This document shows positions 36,854 through 45,955 of a stretch of DNA of 64,000 nucleotides, piece by piece. The position numbers were made by a program, and so were the translations under genes. Each line of letters begins with the position of its first letter. The stretch's first letter is position 1. The notes under the pieces were generated by a model that was not told where the DNA came from, ran no database searches, and saw only the letters and a list, made by a program, of their open reading frames with translations. This DNA is from Paracidovorax avenae ATCC 19860 (lineage in GTDB: Bacteria; Pseudomonadota; Gammaproteobacteria; Burkholderiales; Burkholderiaceae_C). The stretch is taken from positions 3,844,001-3,908,000 of the forward strand of contig NC_015138.1 of NCBI RefSeq assembly GCF_000176855.2, in the 5' to 3' direction.

Positions 36854-37180
36854 ATGCCCCGAGCCGCCTGGAGCGACAAGCGCGAGCGCCAGTACGAACA
36901 CATCAAGGACAGCGTCAAGCAACGTGGCCGCAGCGAAAAGACGGCCGAGCAGATCGCGGCGCGCACCGTCAACAAGGAGCGCGCCCAGCACGGCGAGGCG
37001 AAGAAGGCCAACCCCAAGACCATGCACGACACGCCCGCACCCGTGCGCGGCGGCCAGCGCTCGCATACCGGCGCGCAGGGCCGCACGCGCGAGCAGCTCT
37101 ACGAGGAGGCACGCAGGAAGAACATTGCCGGCCGCTCGAAGATGAACAAGGCCGAGCTGGAAAAGGCCGTGGGGCGCTGA
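36854..37180 (+). CDS. Small basic protein with Rho_N/SAP-like C-terminus
   Basis: 108 aa from ATG 36854, with AAGGAG six bases upstream. The N-terminal half is highly charged (WSDKRERQYEHIKDSVKQRGRSEKTAEQIAARTVNKERAQ), a pattern commonly labelled plasmid stabilisation protein though no plasmid role is implied here. The C-terminal REQLYEEARRKNIAGRSKMNKAELEKAV resembles the Rho N-terminal/SAP nucleic-acid-binding helix pair. It is probably a small DNA- or RNA-binding protein, possibly stress-related. It is convergent with the GGDEF/EAL gene. Confidence 0.65.
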   Translation: MPRAAWSDKRERQYEHIKDSVKQRGRSEKTAEQIAARTVNKERAQHGEAKKANPKTMHDTPAPVRGGQRSHTGAQGRTREQLYEEARRKNIAGRSKMNKAELEKAVGR

Positions 37181-37202
37181 GGGCCAGCGTGCCCGGCGCC
37201 GG

Positions 37203-39821
37203 TCAGGCGTCTGTGACAGAACCGGGCCCGGAAGCCGCAGCAGCTCCCCACAGCCGTCCCAGTTGCCCGGGCGGCAACGCATCGCTGAAATGGAAGCCCT
37301 GCACCTCGTCGCAGGGCTGGCGCATGAGGCAATCGAGCTGCGCACGCGTTTCCACGCCTTCCGCCCGCACCGACACGCCGAGCGCATGCGCGAGCGCGCC
37401 CACGGCCTGCACGATGGCCCGGTCCTGCGCGCGCTCGGGCAATTGCGCGACGAAGCCGCGGCCGATCTTGATGCCGTCGGGCAGCAGGTGGCGCAGGCAG
37501 GCCAGTGACGAATAGCCCGAGGCGAAGTCGGCCAGCGTCAGCCACACCCCCTGCTGCTTGAGCGCCGCCAGGGCCCGCAGGGCCTCGTCGCCATGGGTGA
37601 GCAGGATGCCTTCGTTGATCTCCAGCTCCAGCCGGCGGGCCGGCAGGCCGCTTTCCCGCAGGGCCTCGGCCACCACGGACGGCAGGTCGGCCGCCTGCGG
37701 GCCGGCACTGCCGAACTGGCCGGCAGACAGGTTGACCGACACGCGCACGCCGGAGGGCCAGCCCGCGGCATCGCGGCACGCCGTGTGCAGCACCCATTCG
37801 CCCAGCGGGCGGATCAGCCCGGTTTCCTGCGCCAGGGGCAGGAACTCCTCGGGCTGCAGCATTCCGCGCACGGGATGCTGCCACCTTACCAGCGCCTCCA
37901 GGCTGCGCAGCGCTCCGCCGTCCACCGCATAGCAGGGCTGGTAATGCAGGCGCATCTGCCCGGTGCGCAGCGCCATGCGCAGGTCCTGCTCCATCTGCAG
38001 GCGCGCGGCGGCCTGCGCATCCAGGGCATCGGTGTAGCAGCGCCAGGTGTTGCGGCCGGCCGCCTTGGCGTCGTAGAGCGCGATGTCGCCCTTGCGCAGC
38101 AGCTCCTGCGCGGTACGCGCATGCAGCGGCGCCTGCACCACGCCGATGCTGGTGCCGATGCAGACGGTCTGGCCGTCGAAGGCGAAAGGCTCGCACAGCG
38201 CGGCCACCACGGCGGCGCAGCGGCGGCCGATGTCGCCGGGGTCCTGCGCGCCGGCCAGCACCAGTACGAACTCGTCCCCGCCCAGCCGCGCGGCGATGTC
38301 CTGCGGCCCCAGCAGCGCCTGCAGGCGCCGGGCCACCTCCTGCAGCACCCGGTCGCCCAGGGCGTGGCCGAGCGCATCGTTGATGGGCTTGAAGCGGTCG
38401 AGGTCCAGGCACAGCAGCGCCAGCGGCTCCGCCGGACCGTCCGACTCCAGGAGCGTGGCCAGGAACTGGTGCAGCCGCCGGCGGTTGGGCAGGCCGGTGA
38501 GCGTGTCGTGCAGCGAGAGGTGCCGCACCCGGGCCTGCGCCTGCCATTCGTCGGTCAGGTCCGTGGCGGTGCCGCGGAAGCCCTGCCCCTCCCCGATCGC
38601 TCGCGCCGTAACGCGGCAGATGCGCTGCAGGCCGGCGCGATCGTCGATGCGGCACAGCAGGGTGCCACGCGCTGCACCTTCGGCATCGGCAGGCCCCTGC
38701 CCGTCCGCGCGCTCCAGCCAGGGGTGCAGCGGCTGCCCGCCCTCCGGCCGCAGCAGGTCGGCCAGCGGCCTTCCCAGCCAGTCGCTGCGGCGGTGCCCGG
38801 TGACCTGCAGGAAGCGGTCGGAGAGGTACGTCAGCCGCCCCTGCGCATCCGCCTCCCACAGCCAGTCGGAAGAGGTTTCCGCCATGTCGCGGAAGCGCCG
38901 CTCGCTGCCCTGGAGTTCGGCCTGGCTGGCCTGCAGGGCCTGCAACTGCGCATCGATCTGCCGGGCCGATGCGAGCGCGTTGCGCAGCAGCAGCACCAGC
39001 ACGCCCAGCATCAGCAGCACGCCCCCCGCGAACAGCGGCAGGGTCTGGCGCAGCAGGTCGCGGCCCGGCTGGGGCGGATGCCAGTTCAGGTGGATGGACG
39101 GCGAATCGAGCAGCGGCATCGATTCGTGGCCCGGCAGCGGCCCGCGCGAGGCGGTGAGCGCGGGCACGCCGTATTGCTCGCTCAGCCGCGCGAGCCACGC
39201 CGGGTCCAGCACGGTGACGAACATCATCACCGACGGTGTGCCCGGCGCGACGGGGATGGAGGAATCCCAGCCCGGCGTGATGGTGGCCGCCGCGGCGATC
39301 GCCGGCAGCCCGCCCACTTCCAGCGCGCGCACCACGCTGCCGTCCTGCACGTCGCTTTCCCGCGCCGCCGCCAGCAGGCCGGCCACGTCGCCCTGCAGCC
39401 AGTCGGTGATCCGCCGCGGCGTCGGTTTGCCGTCGATGACGCCATACACCGTGCGGCCCGCGCCATCGACGACCCACACGCCGTTGTAGCCGTAGAGATC
39501 GAAAGGGATGTCGCCCACGTTGCGGTGGTCGTCCGCCCAGACCTTGTCCACCGTCAGGTGCAGGTGCCGGTACGCCTCGCCCCACTTGCTGTAGTTGATG
39601 ATGTTGCGGCCCACCTCGTTGCGCTGCTGCTCCAGGCTGCGGGCGATGAAGGTGCGCGAGCGCGCCTGCACGTCGGCATCCTGGCTCAGCGCATTGGTGA
39701 CCAGCAGGTAGGCCCCGAGCCCGATGAGCACCAGCAGCGCCGCGATGGCGGGCAGCAGGCGCCGCAGCAGCGAGCGGCCGCGGCGCGGGAAAGCCCGGTG
39801 CAGGGGAGCAGGATCGTTCAT
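37203..39821 (-). CDS. CHASE4-PAS-GGDEF-EAL protein (cyclic-di-GMP signalling)
   Basis: 872 aa from ATG 39821. Two membrane helices (about 20-45 and 265-290) enclose a CHASE4-like periplasmic sensor (ARSLEQQRNEVGRNIINYSKWGEAY). Then follow PAS (FRDMAETSSDWLWEADAQGRLTYLS), GGDEF at 514-518 (RLGGDEF intact) and EAL at 642-644. The product-inhibition RxxD before GGDEF reads GPQD, so feedback inhibition is probably lost. In the EAL domain the DDFGTGYS motif reads ADFASGYS and KIDRSF reads KIGRGF, so metal binding is doubtful and diguanylate cyclase activity should dominate. It lies 80 bases after a two-component pair. Confidence 0.9.
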   Translation of the reverse strand: MNDPAPLHRAFPRRGRSLLRRLLPAIAALLVLIGLGAYLLVTNALSQDADVQARSRTFIARSLEQQRNEVGRNIINYSKWGEAYRHLHLTVDKVWADDHRNVGDIPFDLYGYNGVWVVDGAGRTVYGVIDGKPTPRRITDWLQGDVAGLLAAARESDVQDGSVVRALEVGGLPAIAAAATITPGWDSSIPVAPGTPSVMMFVTVLDPAWLARLSEQYGVPALTASRGPLPGHESMPLLDSPSIHLNWHPPQPGRDLLRQTLPLFAGGVLLMLGVLVLLLRNALASARQIDAQLQALQASQAELQGSERRFRDMAETSSDWLWEADAQGRLTYLSDRFLQVTGHRRSDWLGRPLADLLRPEGGQPLHPWLERADGQGPADAEGAARGTLLCRIDDRAGLQRICRVTARAIGEGQGFRGTATDLTDEWQAQARVRHLSLHDTLTGLPNRRRLHQFLATLLESDGPAEPLALLCLDLDRFKPINDALGHALGDRVLQEVARRLQALLGPQDIAARLGGDEFVLVLAGAQDPGDIGRRCAAVVAALCEPFAFDGQTVCIGTSIGVVQAPLHARTAQELLRKGDIALYDAKAAGRNTWRCYTDALDAQAAARLQMEQDLRMALRTGQMRLHYQPCYAVDGGALRSLEALVRWQHPVRGMLQPEEFLPLAQETGLIRPLGEWVLHTACRDAAGWPSGVRVSVNLSAGQFGSAGPQAADLPSVVAEALRESGLPARRLELEINEGILLTHGDEALRALAALKQQGVWLTLADFASGYSSLACLRHLLPDGIKIGRGFVAQLPERAQDRAIVQAVGALAHALGVSVRAEGVETRAQLDCLMRQPCDEVQGFHFSDALPPGQLGRLWGAAAASGPGSVTDA

Positions 39822-39901
39822 CGGGAAAAAGCGGGAAACCAGCGGTCGGGCGGTCGCGGATTGTCCCAGAAGGGGCCCGAAACTGCGTTCCGCTGCCCGG
39901 A

Positions 39902-40987
39902 CTACCCTTCGAATTGCGGGTGTGTCTGCCGGATGCGCGCCATGGCGATGCCCGCGGCGGCGGTGCGGGTTTCCACGCCCAGTTTCACATACACGCGCTC
40001 CAGGTGCTTCTTCACCGTGGCGGGGCTCGATCCCAGGATGTCGCCGATGTCGCGGTTGGTCTTGCCCTTGAGCAGCCAGTAGAGCACCTCGGCCTCGCGT
40101 GCCGTGAGCCGGAAGCCCAGCGCCAGCGCCTCGATCACCGCCGCGTCGGACACCTCGCGCATCACGATCAGCCAGTCGCCGCCGCCCTCGCTGTCGCCGG
40201 TCTGCTGGTGCAGGCTGAACGACAGGCGCCGCGCGCCGCGCTCCACCACCAGGCGCGGCGGCTCGATCTGCTGCGCCGCGAATGCCGGCACCTGCGGCAG
40301 CTGGGCCCGCAGCCATTCGGCCACGGGCAACGGCACGGCCACCGGATCGGCAGCGGCCTCCTCCGCGCCCTCCCCGCCCTGCGCGCCTTCCGTGCTGAAA
40401 TATTCGCGCAGCAGCGTGCGCGCCAGCGCCGTCTGCCACATCAGCCGCCCGTCGCTCGCGCGCACGGTGATGCTGGCGTAGCCGAAGGCATCCAGCGCAT
40501 TGCGCGCCTGGCCCGCCTGGCGCATGTCCTGCCGGGCCCGCCGCGCGCCCTGCAGGTGGACATGCATGCGCGCCAGCACCTCGCGCGGCTTGATGGGCTT
40601 GGTCACGTAATCCACGCCGCCGGCGGCCAGGGCCGCCTCCAGGTGCTCGGTCTCGGTGAGGCCGGTCATGAAGATGATGGGAATGTGCGCGGTGGCCGGC
40701 TGGGCTTTCAGGCGGCGCGCGACCTCGAAGCCATCCATGCCGGGCATCATGGCGTCGAGCAGCACCACGTCGGGCATGGCCTGGGCGGCGCGGGCCAATG
40801 CGGTCTCGCCGCTGGTGGCCACCAGCACCGTGTAGCCGGATTCGTCCAGCGCATCGTGCAGCACGGCCAGGTTGTCGGGCACGTCGTCCACGACCAGCAC
40901 CAGGCCGGCGCTGTCGCTGTCCATCAGCGGCGCGGCGCGGCCGGCGGCCGGGGCATGGGGGGCGAAAGGCGAAGGCAGGTCGGTCAT
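39902..40987 (-). CDS. LuxR-type response regulator
   Basis: 361 aa from ATG 40987. Residues 27-145 form a receiver (LVVDDVPDNLAVLHDALDESGY, phospho-acceptor Asp78 in VVLLDAMMPGMDGF, Lys in VTKPIKP). A middle region of about 140 residues (DAFGYASITVRASDGRLMWQTALARTLLREYF) resembles a PAS-like input domain. The LuxR HTH (LTAREAEVLYWLLKGKTNRDIGDILGSSPATVKKHLERVYVKL) ends the protein. It starts five bases after the stop of the permease-kinase and is its evident partner. Confidence 0.9.
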   Translation of the reverse strand: MTDLPSPFAPHAPAAGRAAPLMDSDSAGLVLVVDDVPDNLAVLHDALDESGYTVLVATSGETALARAAQAMPDVVLLDAMMPGMDGFEVARRLKAQPATAHIPIIFMTGLTETEHLEAALAAGGVDYVTKPIKPREVLARMHVHLQGARRARQDMRQAGQARNALDAFGYASITVRASDGRLMWQTALARTLLREYFSTEGAQGGEGAEEAAADPVAVPLPVAEWLRAQLPQVPAFAAQQIEPPRLVVERGARRLSFSLHQQTGDSEGGGDWLIVMREVSDAAVIEALALGFRLTAREAEVLYWLLKGKTNRDIGDILGSSPATVKKHLERVYVKLGVETRTAAAGIAMARIRQTHPQFEG

Positions 40988-40992
40988 CGGGA

Positions 40993-43900
40993 TCAGGAGG
41001 ATGCCATGAGGCGGGCCAGCGCCTCGAACTGGAACTGCCGCGCCAACGCGCGTGCGCCGGCCACCCAGCCGGCGCATTCGGGCTGCGCAGCCTCGATCTC
41101 CGCCAGCTGGGCCATCACGCCCCGGTAGTAGCCCAGCTCCACGGCCTCGGCCAGCGTCGCGAGCCGCGCGGCATCGGGCAGGGCCGCGCCGGGGCCGGCG
41201 GCCGGGGGCGGCGCAGCGGGGGGCGCGGCCTTTTCTTCCAGCCACTGCAGGGCCAGGCGCCGCTCCAGCCAGTCCAGCAACTCGGTGTGGCGCACGGGCT
41301 TGACGATGAAATCCTCGGGCTTGATGCCCACGTCGTTCTCCAGCCCCTTGTCGAAGGCATTGGCCGAGACCACGGCCACGTGCGCCTGCGTGTGGCCGGC
41401 CGCACGCAGGCGGCGGATGGTCTCCCAGCCGTCGATGCCGGGCATGGCCAGGTCCATGAAGACCACGTCGGGCCGGTAGCCGGCGGCCAGCAGGTCCAGC
41501 GCGTCGTGCCCGCTGGCGGCGGTGCGCAGCTCGAAGCCCAGCGGCGCCAGCAGCTGCACCAGCAGTTCGCGGTCGGGCTCTTCGTTGTCCACCACCAGCA
41601 GCCGGCGGCGCGGGCCGGCATAGCCGCGCCGTGCAGGCCGCGGGCCGGCGGCACGCTGCTCGGCCGCGCCCAGGGCGCCGGGGTGCACTTCGGGCAGGAA
41701 GAGCCGGATGCGGAACAGCGCGCCGGCACCGGGGGTGCTGGTCACGGTCATCTCGCCGCCCATCAGCTCGGTCAGCATCTTGGCGATGGTCAGCCCCAGC
41801 CCTGCGCCGGGCGCCGCGCCCTGGCTGCTGGCCGCACCGCGCTCGAAGGGCTCGAAGATGCTGGCGCGCTCGGCCTCGGTCAGGCCCGGGCCGCTGTCCT
41901 CGATCTCGATCAGGGCCAGTTCGCGCGCATGCCGCACGCCCAGGCGCACATGCCCCGCGGCGGTGAACTTGATGGCGTTGCCGATCAGGTTGATGAGGAT
42001 CTGCCGCACGCGCTTGTCGTCGCCGCGCACCACTTCGGGCAGCACGCCCTGCGGATCGAAGCGGAACGCCAGCCCCTTGGCGCGGGCCTGGGGCTCGAAC
42101 ATCTCGACCATCTCGTGCAGGCAGTCGGCGAAGCGCATGGGCCGTACCTGCAGCGTGAGCTTGCCGCTCTCGATGCGGGCGATGTCCAGCGTGCCCTCGA
42201 TCAGCGTCAGCAGGTGCTCGCCGCCGCGCCGGATCACGCCCACGGCCTGCCGGCGGTGCGGCGGCACCGAGGCGTCCTCGCCCATCAACTGCGCGTAGCC
42301 CAGGATGCTGTTGAGCGGCGTGCGCAGCTCATGGCTGATGGCGCTGATGTAGCGGCTCTTGGCCTGGTTGGCCTGGTCGGCCAGGCGCCGGGCCTGCTCG
42401 GCCTCCTCGCGCGCCTCCTCGGCCACGCCGCGCGCCTGTTCGGCGGTGCGACGGGCTTCCTGCAGCGCCTGGTCGGTCTGCCGGTGCAGCGCGATCTCGC
42501 GCTGCAGCAGGTGGGTCTGCCGGTTCGACTCCTCCTGCGCCACCTTGCGGCTCTTGTGGGCCAGCACCAGCCACCAGGCCACGATCCCCGAGATGACCAG
42601 CAGCGCCAGGTAGGCCTTGAGCAGCCCCGAGCGCAGCGGCGCCGCGCCGGTGCCCGGCACGCCCAGGACCTGCGTCTCCTGGTGGTAGAAAAGCCCGAAC
42701 ACCGCCGCCAGCAGCGGCGCGATCACCAGCATCAGCAGCAGGAAGTGCCCCAGCCCGGAATCCAGCAGCCGCCATGCGCTGCGCGGCAGCAGCCAGCGCA
42801 GCGCCCCGGCCCACTGCACCGCCAGGTGCGCGTGGGGCTTGCACATGTCGCCGCAGCGCGCATCCAGCGTGCAGCACAGCGAGCAGATGTGGCCACGGTA
42901 GGCGGGGCAGTGCGCCATGTCGGGCGCCTCGTATTCGCGCTCGCAGACCACGCAGCGCAGCATGGCGGGCAGCGCGGCCGTGGCTGAAGCAGCGGCAGGG
43001 GCGGCTCCACCGCCGCTGCAGCCTTCGCAGCCCCCCGTGCCGCAGGCCCGCGGCGCCGCCGTGCGGGCCAGGTAGTAGCGCCCGCCCGTGGCCCAGGCGA
43101 TGGCGGGCGCCGCGACGAAGGCCGTCACCATCGCGATCACCGCCGAGAAGGCCTGTGCGGTCGGCCCGAACAGCCCCAGGTGCGCCACCACCGACAGCAG
43201 CGAGGCCAGCGCCATCGCGCCCACGCCCACCGGGTTGACGTCGTACAGGTGCGCGCGCTTGAACTCGATGCCCGGCGGCGACAGCCCCAGCGGCTTGTTC
43301 ACCACCAGGTCGGCCACCACGGCCATCATCCAGGCGATGGCGATGTTGGAATACAGCCCCAGCACCTGCCCCAGCGCGGTGAACACGTTCATCTCCATCA
43401 GCATGAAGGCGATGAGCGTGTTGAACACCACCCACACCACGCGCCCCGGGTGGCTGTGCGTGAGCCGCGAGAAGAAATTGCTCCACGCGAGCGAGCCCGC
43501 ATAGGCGTTGGTCACGTTGATCTTGATCTGCGACACCACCACGAAAATCGCCGTGGCCGCCACGGCCCAGCGGTAATCCGCGAACACGTAGCCGTAGGCC
43601 GCCAGATACATCTGGTTGGGGTCCACGGCCCGCTCGGGGGGCACGCTCAGGGTGATCGCCAGGTAGGCCAGCAGCGCGCCGCCCAGCATCTTGAACACGC
43701 CCAGCACCACCCAGCCCGGCCCGCCGGCCAGCACCCCGGCCCACCACCGCCACCGGTTCGCGCGCGTGCGCGCCGGCATGAAGCGCAGGTAGTCGGCCTG
43801 CTCCCCCATCTGGGTGATGAGGGCGATGCCCACCGTGAGCGCCGCCCCAAAAAGGTGCAGATCGAACGCCGCCGAGCCGCCACGATCCCCGGAATAGTGC

Positions 43901-44583
43901 GCGATGCCCGCGAATGCACCAGGATCGCGCGCCAGCACGTAGCCGAACGGCACCAGCAGCATCACCAGCCAGACCGGCTGCGTCCACACCTGCAGCCGGC
44001 TGATGGCCGACACCCCGTGCGTCACCAGCGGAATCACCACCAGCGCGCAGAGCACGTAGCCCCAGGCGGGCGGAATGTCCAGCGCCAGCTCCAGCGCATA
44101 GGCCATCACGGCGGCCTCCAGCGCGAAGAAGACGAAGGTGAAGCTCGCGTAGATCAGCGAGGTGATGGTCGAGCCGATGTAGCCGAAGCCCGCCCCGCGC
44201 GTGAGCAGGTCCATGTCCACCCCGTAGCGCGCCGCACAGGCGCTGATGGGCATGCCGGCCAGGAAGATGATGAGCCCCGTCGCCAGGATGGCCCAGAAGG
44301 CGTTGGCGAAGCCGTACTGCACCAGCAGTGTGGCGCCCACCGCCTCCAGGATCAGGAACGAGGCCGCGCCGAAAGCCGTGTTGGCCACCCGCCAGGCGGA
44401 CCACTTGCGAAATCGCTGCGGCGTGAAGCGCAGCGCATAGTCCTCCAGCGTCTCGCTGCCCACCCAGCTGTTGTAGTCGCGGCGCACCTTGACGATGCGC
44501 TGCGGCGCCTCGCCTTCTGCGGCGTCATGCGGTGGCAGGGAAGTGGAAACGGGGGCGGATGGCACGCCCCGCAGGTGCAGCAT
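40993..44583 (-). CDS. NCS1 permease-hybrid histidine kinase fusion
   Basis: 1196 aa. Residues about 35-515 form an NCS1 (purine/allantoin/cytosine-type) permease with about 12 helices: DYALRFTPQRFRKWSAWRVANTAFGAASFLILEAVGA, and DPNQMYLAAYGYVFADYRWAV. A cysteine cluster follows at 544-581 (CVVC, HCPAY, ICSLCC, CGDMC), likely zinc-binding. Then two helices, a coiled coil (about 695-740), HisKA with His751 (AISHELRTPLNS), HATPase (NLIGNAIKFTAAG, DSGPG, GAGLGLTIAKML), and a receiver with Asp1044 (VVFMDLAMPG). The transporter part probably senses a nucleobase-like ligand during binding or transport. The partner regulator is directly downstream. Confidence 0.88.
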   Translation of the reverse strand: MLHLRGVPSAPVSTSLPPHDAAEGEAPQRIVKVRRDYNSWVGSETLEDYALRFTPQRFRKWSAWRVANTAFGAASFLILEAVGATLLVQYGFANAFWAILATGLIIFLAGMPISACAARYGVDMDLLTRGAGFGYIGSTITSLIYASFTFVFFALEAAVMAYALELALDIPPAWGYVLCALVVIPLVTHGVSAISRLQVWTQPVWLVMLLVPFGYVLARDPGAFAGIAHYSGDRGGSAAFDLHLFGAALTVGIALITQMGEQADYLRFMPARTRANRWRWWAGVLAGGPGWVVLGVFKMLGGALLAYLAITLSVPPERAVDPNQMYLAAYGYVFADYRWAVAATAIFVVVSQIKINVTNAYAGSLAWSNFFSRLTHSHPGRVVWVVFNTLIAFMLMEMNVFTALGQVLGLYSNIAIAWMMAVVADLVVNKPLGLSPPGIEFKRAHLYDVNPVGVGAMALASLLSVVAHLGLFGPTAQAFSAVIAMVTAFVAAPAIAWATGGRYYLARTAAPRACGTGGCEGCSGGGAAPAAASATAALPAMLRCVVCEREYEAPDMAHCPAYRGHICSLCCTLDARCGDMCKPHAHLAVQWAGALRWLLPRSAWRLLDSGLGHFLLLMLVIAPLLAAVFGLFYHQETQVLGVPGTGAAPLRSGLLKAYLALLVISGIVAWWLVLAHKSRKVAQEESNRQTHLLQREIALHRQTDQALQEARRTAEQARGVAEEAREEAEQARRLADQANQAKSRYISAISHELRTPLNSILGYAQLMGEDASVPPHRRQAVGVIRRGGEHLLTLIEGTLDIARIESGKLTLQVRPMRFADCLHEMVEMFEPQARAKGLAFRFDPQGVLPEVVRGDDKRVRQILINLIGNAIKFTAAGHVRLGVRHARELALIEIEDSGPGLTEAERASIFEPFERGAASSQGAAPGAGLGLTIAKMLTELMGGEMTVTSTPGAGALFRIRLFLPEVHPGALGAAEQRAAGPRPARRGYAGPRRRLLVVDNEEPDRELLVQLLAPLGFELRTAASGHDALDLLAAGYRPDVVFMDLAMPGIDGWETIRRLRAAGHTQAHVAVVSANAFDKGLENDVGIKPEDFIVKPVRHTELLDWLERRLALQWLEEKAAPPAAPPPAAGPGAALPDAARLATLAEAVELGYYRGVMAQLAEIEAAQPECAGWVAGARALARQFQFEALARLMASS

Positions 44584-44620
44584 TCATGCCACCTGTCCTC
44601 GCCCGCGGCGCTGCACGCCT

Positions 44621-45955
44621 TCAGCGCGCAGGGGGCATGCGGCCGGCGTAGGCCTTGTCGGTCAGGCTGCGCAGGAAGGCCACGAGGTCGTCGATCTCCG
44701 CGTCGGACAGCGCCGCCGCGGTGCCGGCACGCCGGTTCATCGGCGGCGAATTGACGTTGACATTGCCGCGGCATGCCTGCGGCACGTCGTCGAAGGGCCG
44801 GCCGCCGGCGTACCAGTGGGCGGGGTCGGTAGAGCGCGTGTTGTAGAACGCCACCGCGTCGCGCAGGTCGCCGAACACCGCGTTGTGCATGAAACGCTGG
44901 CGCACCGCCACGTTGCGCAGCCCCGGCGTGCGCAGGTAGGCGCACCACTGCCCCGGCTCCGGCCAGCCCAGGCGCCGCGCCGTGGCATCCAGCCCGGTAT
45001 CGAAATGGCGCGGATCGCGGTTGTCCGCCAGCCGCCGGTTGCGCGGCACGGCGATCGCGTCGTACCCGAAATCGGTGAACAGCGACCGCTCGGACCGCGA
45101 CGCCGTCTCCGCCATGGTGTGGCAGGAGGCGCAGTTGCCCTTGTCCGGGTTGCGGAACAGCGCCAGCCCGCGCTGCTCGGCCGGCGACAACGTGCCCTGG
45201 CCGCGCAGGTAGTCGTCGAAGCGCGAACTGAACGGCGCCATGGCGTCGCTCTGCAGGAAGGCCTGCAATGCGGCCCCCAGGGCGCGCAGCAGCGCCTCGG
45301 GGTCGCGCTGCACCGCGGCGCCGAAGCGCGGCGCCAGCTCCGCCGCCAAACCGCTGCGCTGCGCCGAGCGCAGCAATTGCCCCGGGGTGCCGTTGTTCAT
45401 CTCGCGCGGGTCCAGCAAGGGGCCGCGGATCTGCTCGGCCAGCGTGTCGGCCCGCCCGTCGGCGAACAGGCCGCCGAAGGGCGAGGCGAAGGGCGCATCG
45501 TCGTCCTGGTAGAAATGGCGGCGCGGCACGTAGCGCACGTAGAGCAGCGAGGGCGCCGTGCGCGCGCCGAAGTGCCCGGGCCGGCTGCCTTCGGAGGTGC
45601 CCGGCCCGGCCAGCGCACGGGGCGTGGCCAGGCTGGGCCCGAAGGCCTGCCCCGGGTCGTGGCAGGCCGCGCACGACATGCCGCGCGGCCGCGACAGCCG
45701 CGGGTCGTTGAACAGCCTCTCGCCCAGGTGCACCAGTTCCGGATCGGGAGCAAACACGGCCCGGGTCGGGTCCACCCGCGAGGCCACCTGGGGCGTGCGC
45801 CCCACCCAGCCCACCACCGCCTGGGCCGGCACGCCCGCCAGCAGCACGACCTGCGTCTCGGGCACACCAGCCGCACCGGGCGCAGCGGCAGCCGCCGCCA
45901 GGGGCAGCCACGCCAGCGCGACGGCCGCCAGCCGGCTCCGCCAGCCTGCCGTCAC
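44621..45955 (-). CDS. Di-heme cytochrome c peroxidase / MauG-like protein
   Basis: 444 aa from GTG 45955; its GTGA overlaps the stop of the metallophosphatase gene. Signal peptide ([17 protein letters not shown]). Two c-type heme motifs, CAACH and CASCH, and [25 protein letters not shown] are typical of the CcpA/MauG superfamily. The C-terminal [19 protein letters not shown] is the usual closing helix. It is periplasmic and either reduces peroxide or oxidises a protein or cofactor. Coupling to the phosphatase gene hints at a shared role that I cannot name. Confidence 0.88.
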   Translation of the reverse strand: MTAGWRSRLAAVALAWLPLAAAAAAPGAAGVPETQVVLLAGVPAQAVVGWVGRTPQVASRVDPTRAVFAPDPELVHLGERLFNDPRLSRPRGMSCAACHDPGQAFGPSLATPRALAGPGTSEGSRPGHFGARTAPSLLYVRYVPRRHFYQDDDAPFASPFGGLFADGRADTLAEQIRGPLLDPREMNNGTPGQLLRSAQRSGLAAELAPRFGAAVQRDPEALLRALGAALQAFLQSDAMAPFSSRFDDYLRGQGTLSPAEQRGLALFRNPDKGNCASCHTMAETASRSERSLFTDFGYDAIAVPRNRRLADNRDPRHFDTGLDATARRLGWPEPGQWCAYLRTPGLRNVAVRQRFMHNAVFGDLRDAVAFYNTRSTDPAHWYAGGRPFDDVPQACRGNVNVNSPPMNRRAGTAAALSDAEIDDLVAFLRSLTDKAYAGRMPPAR

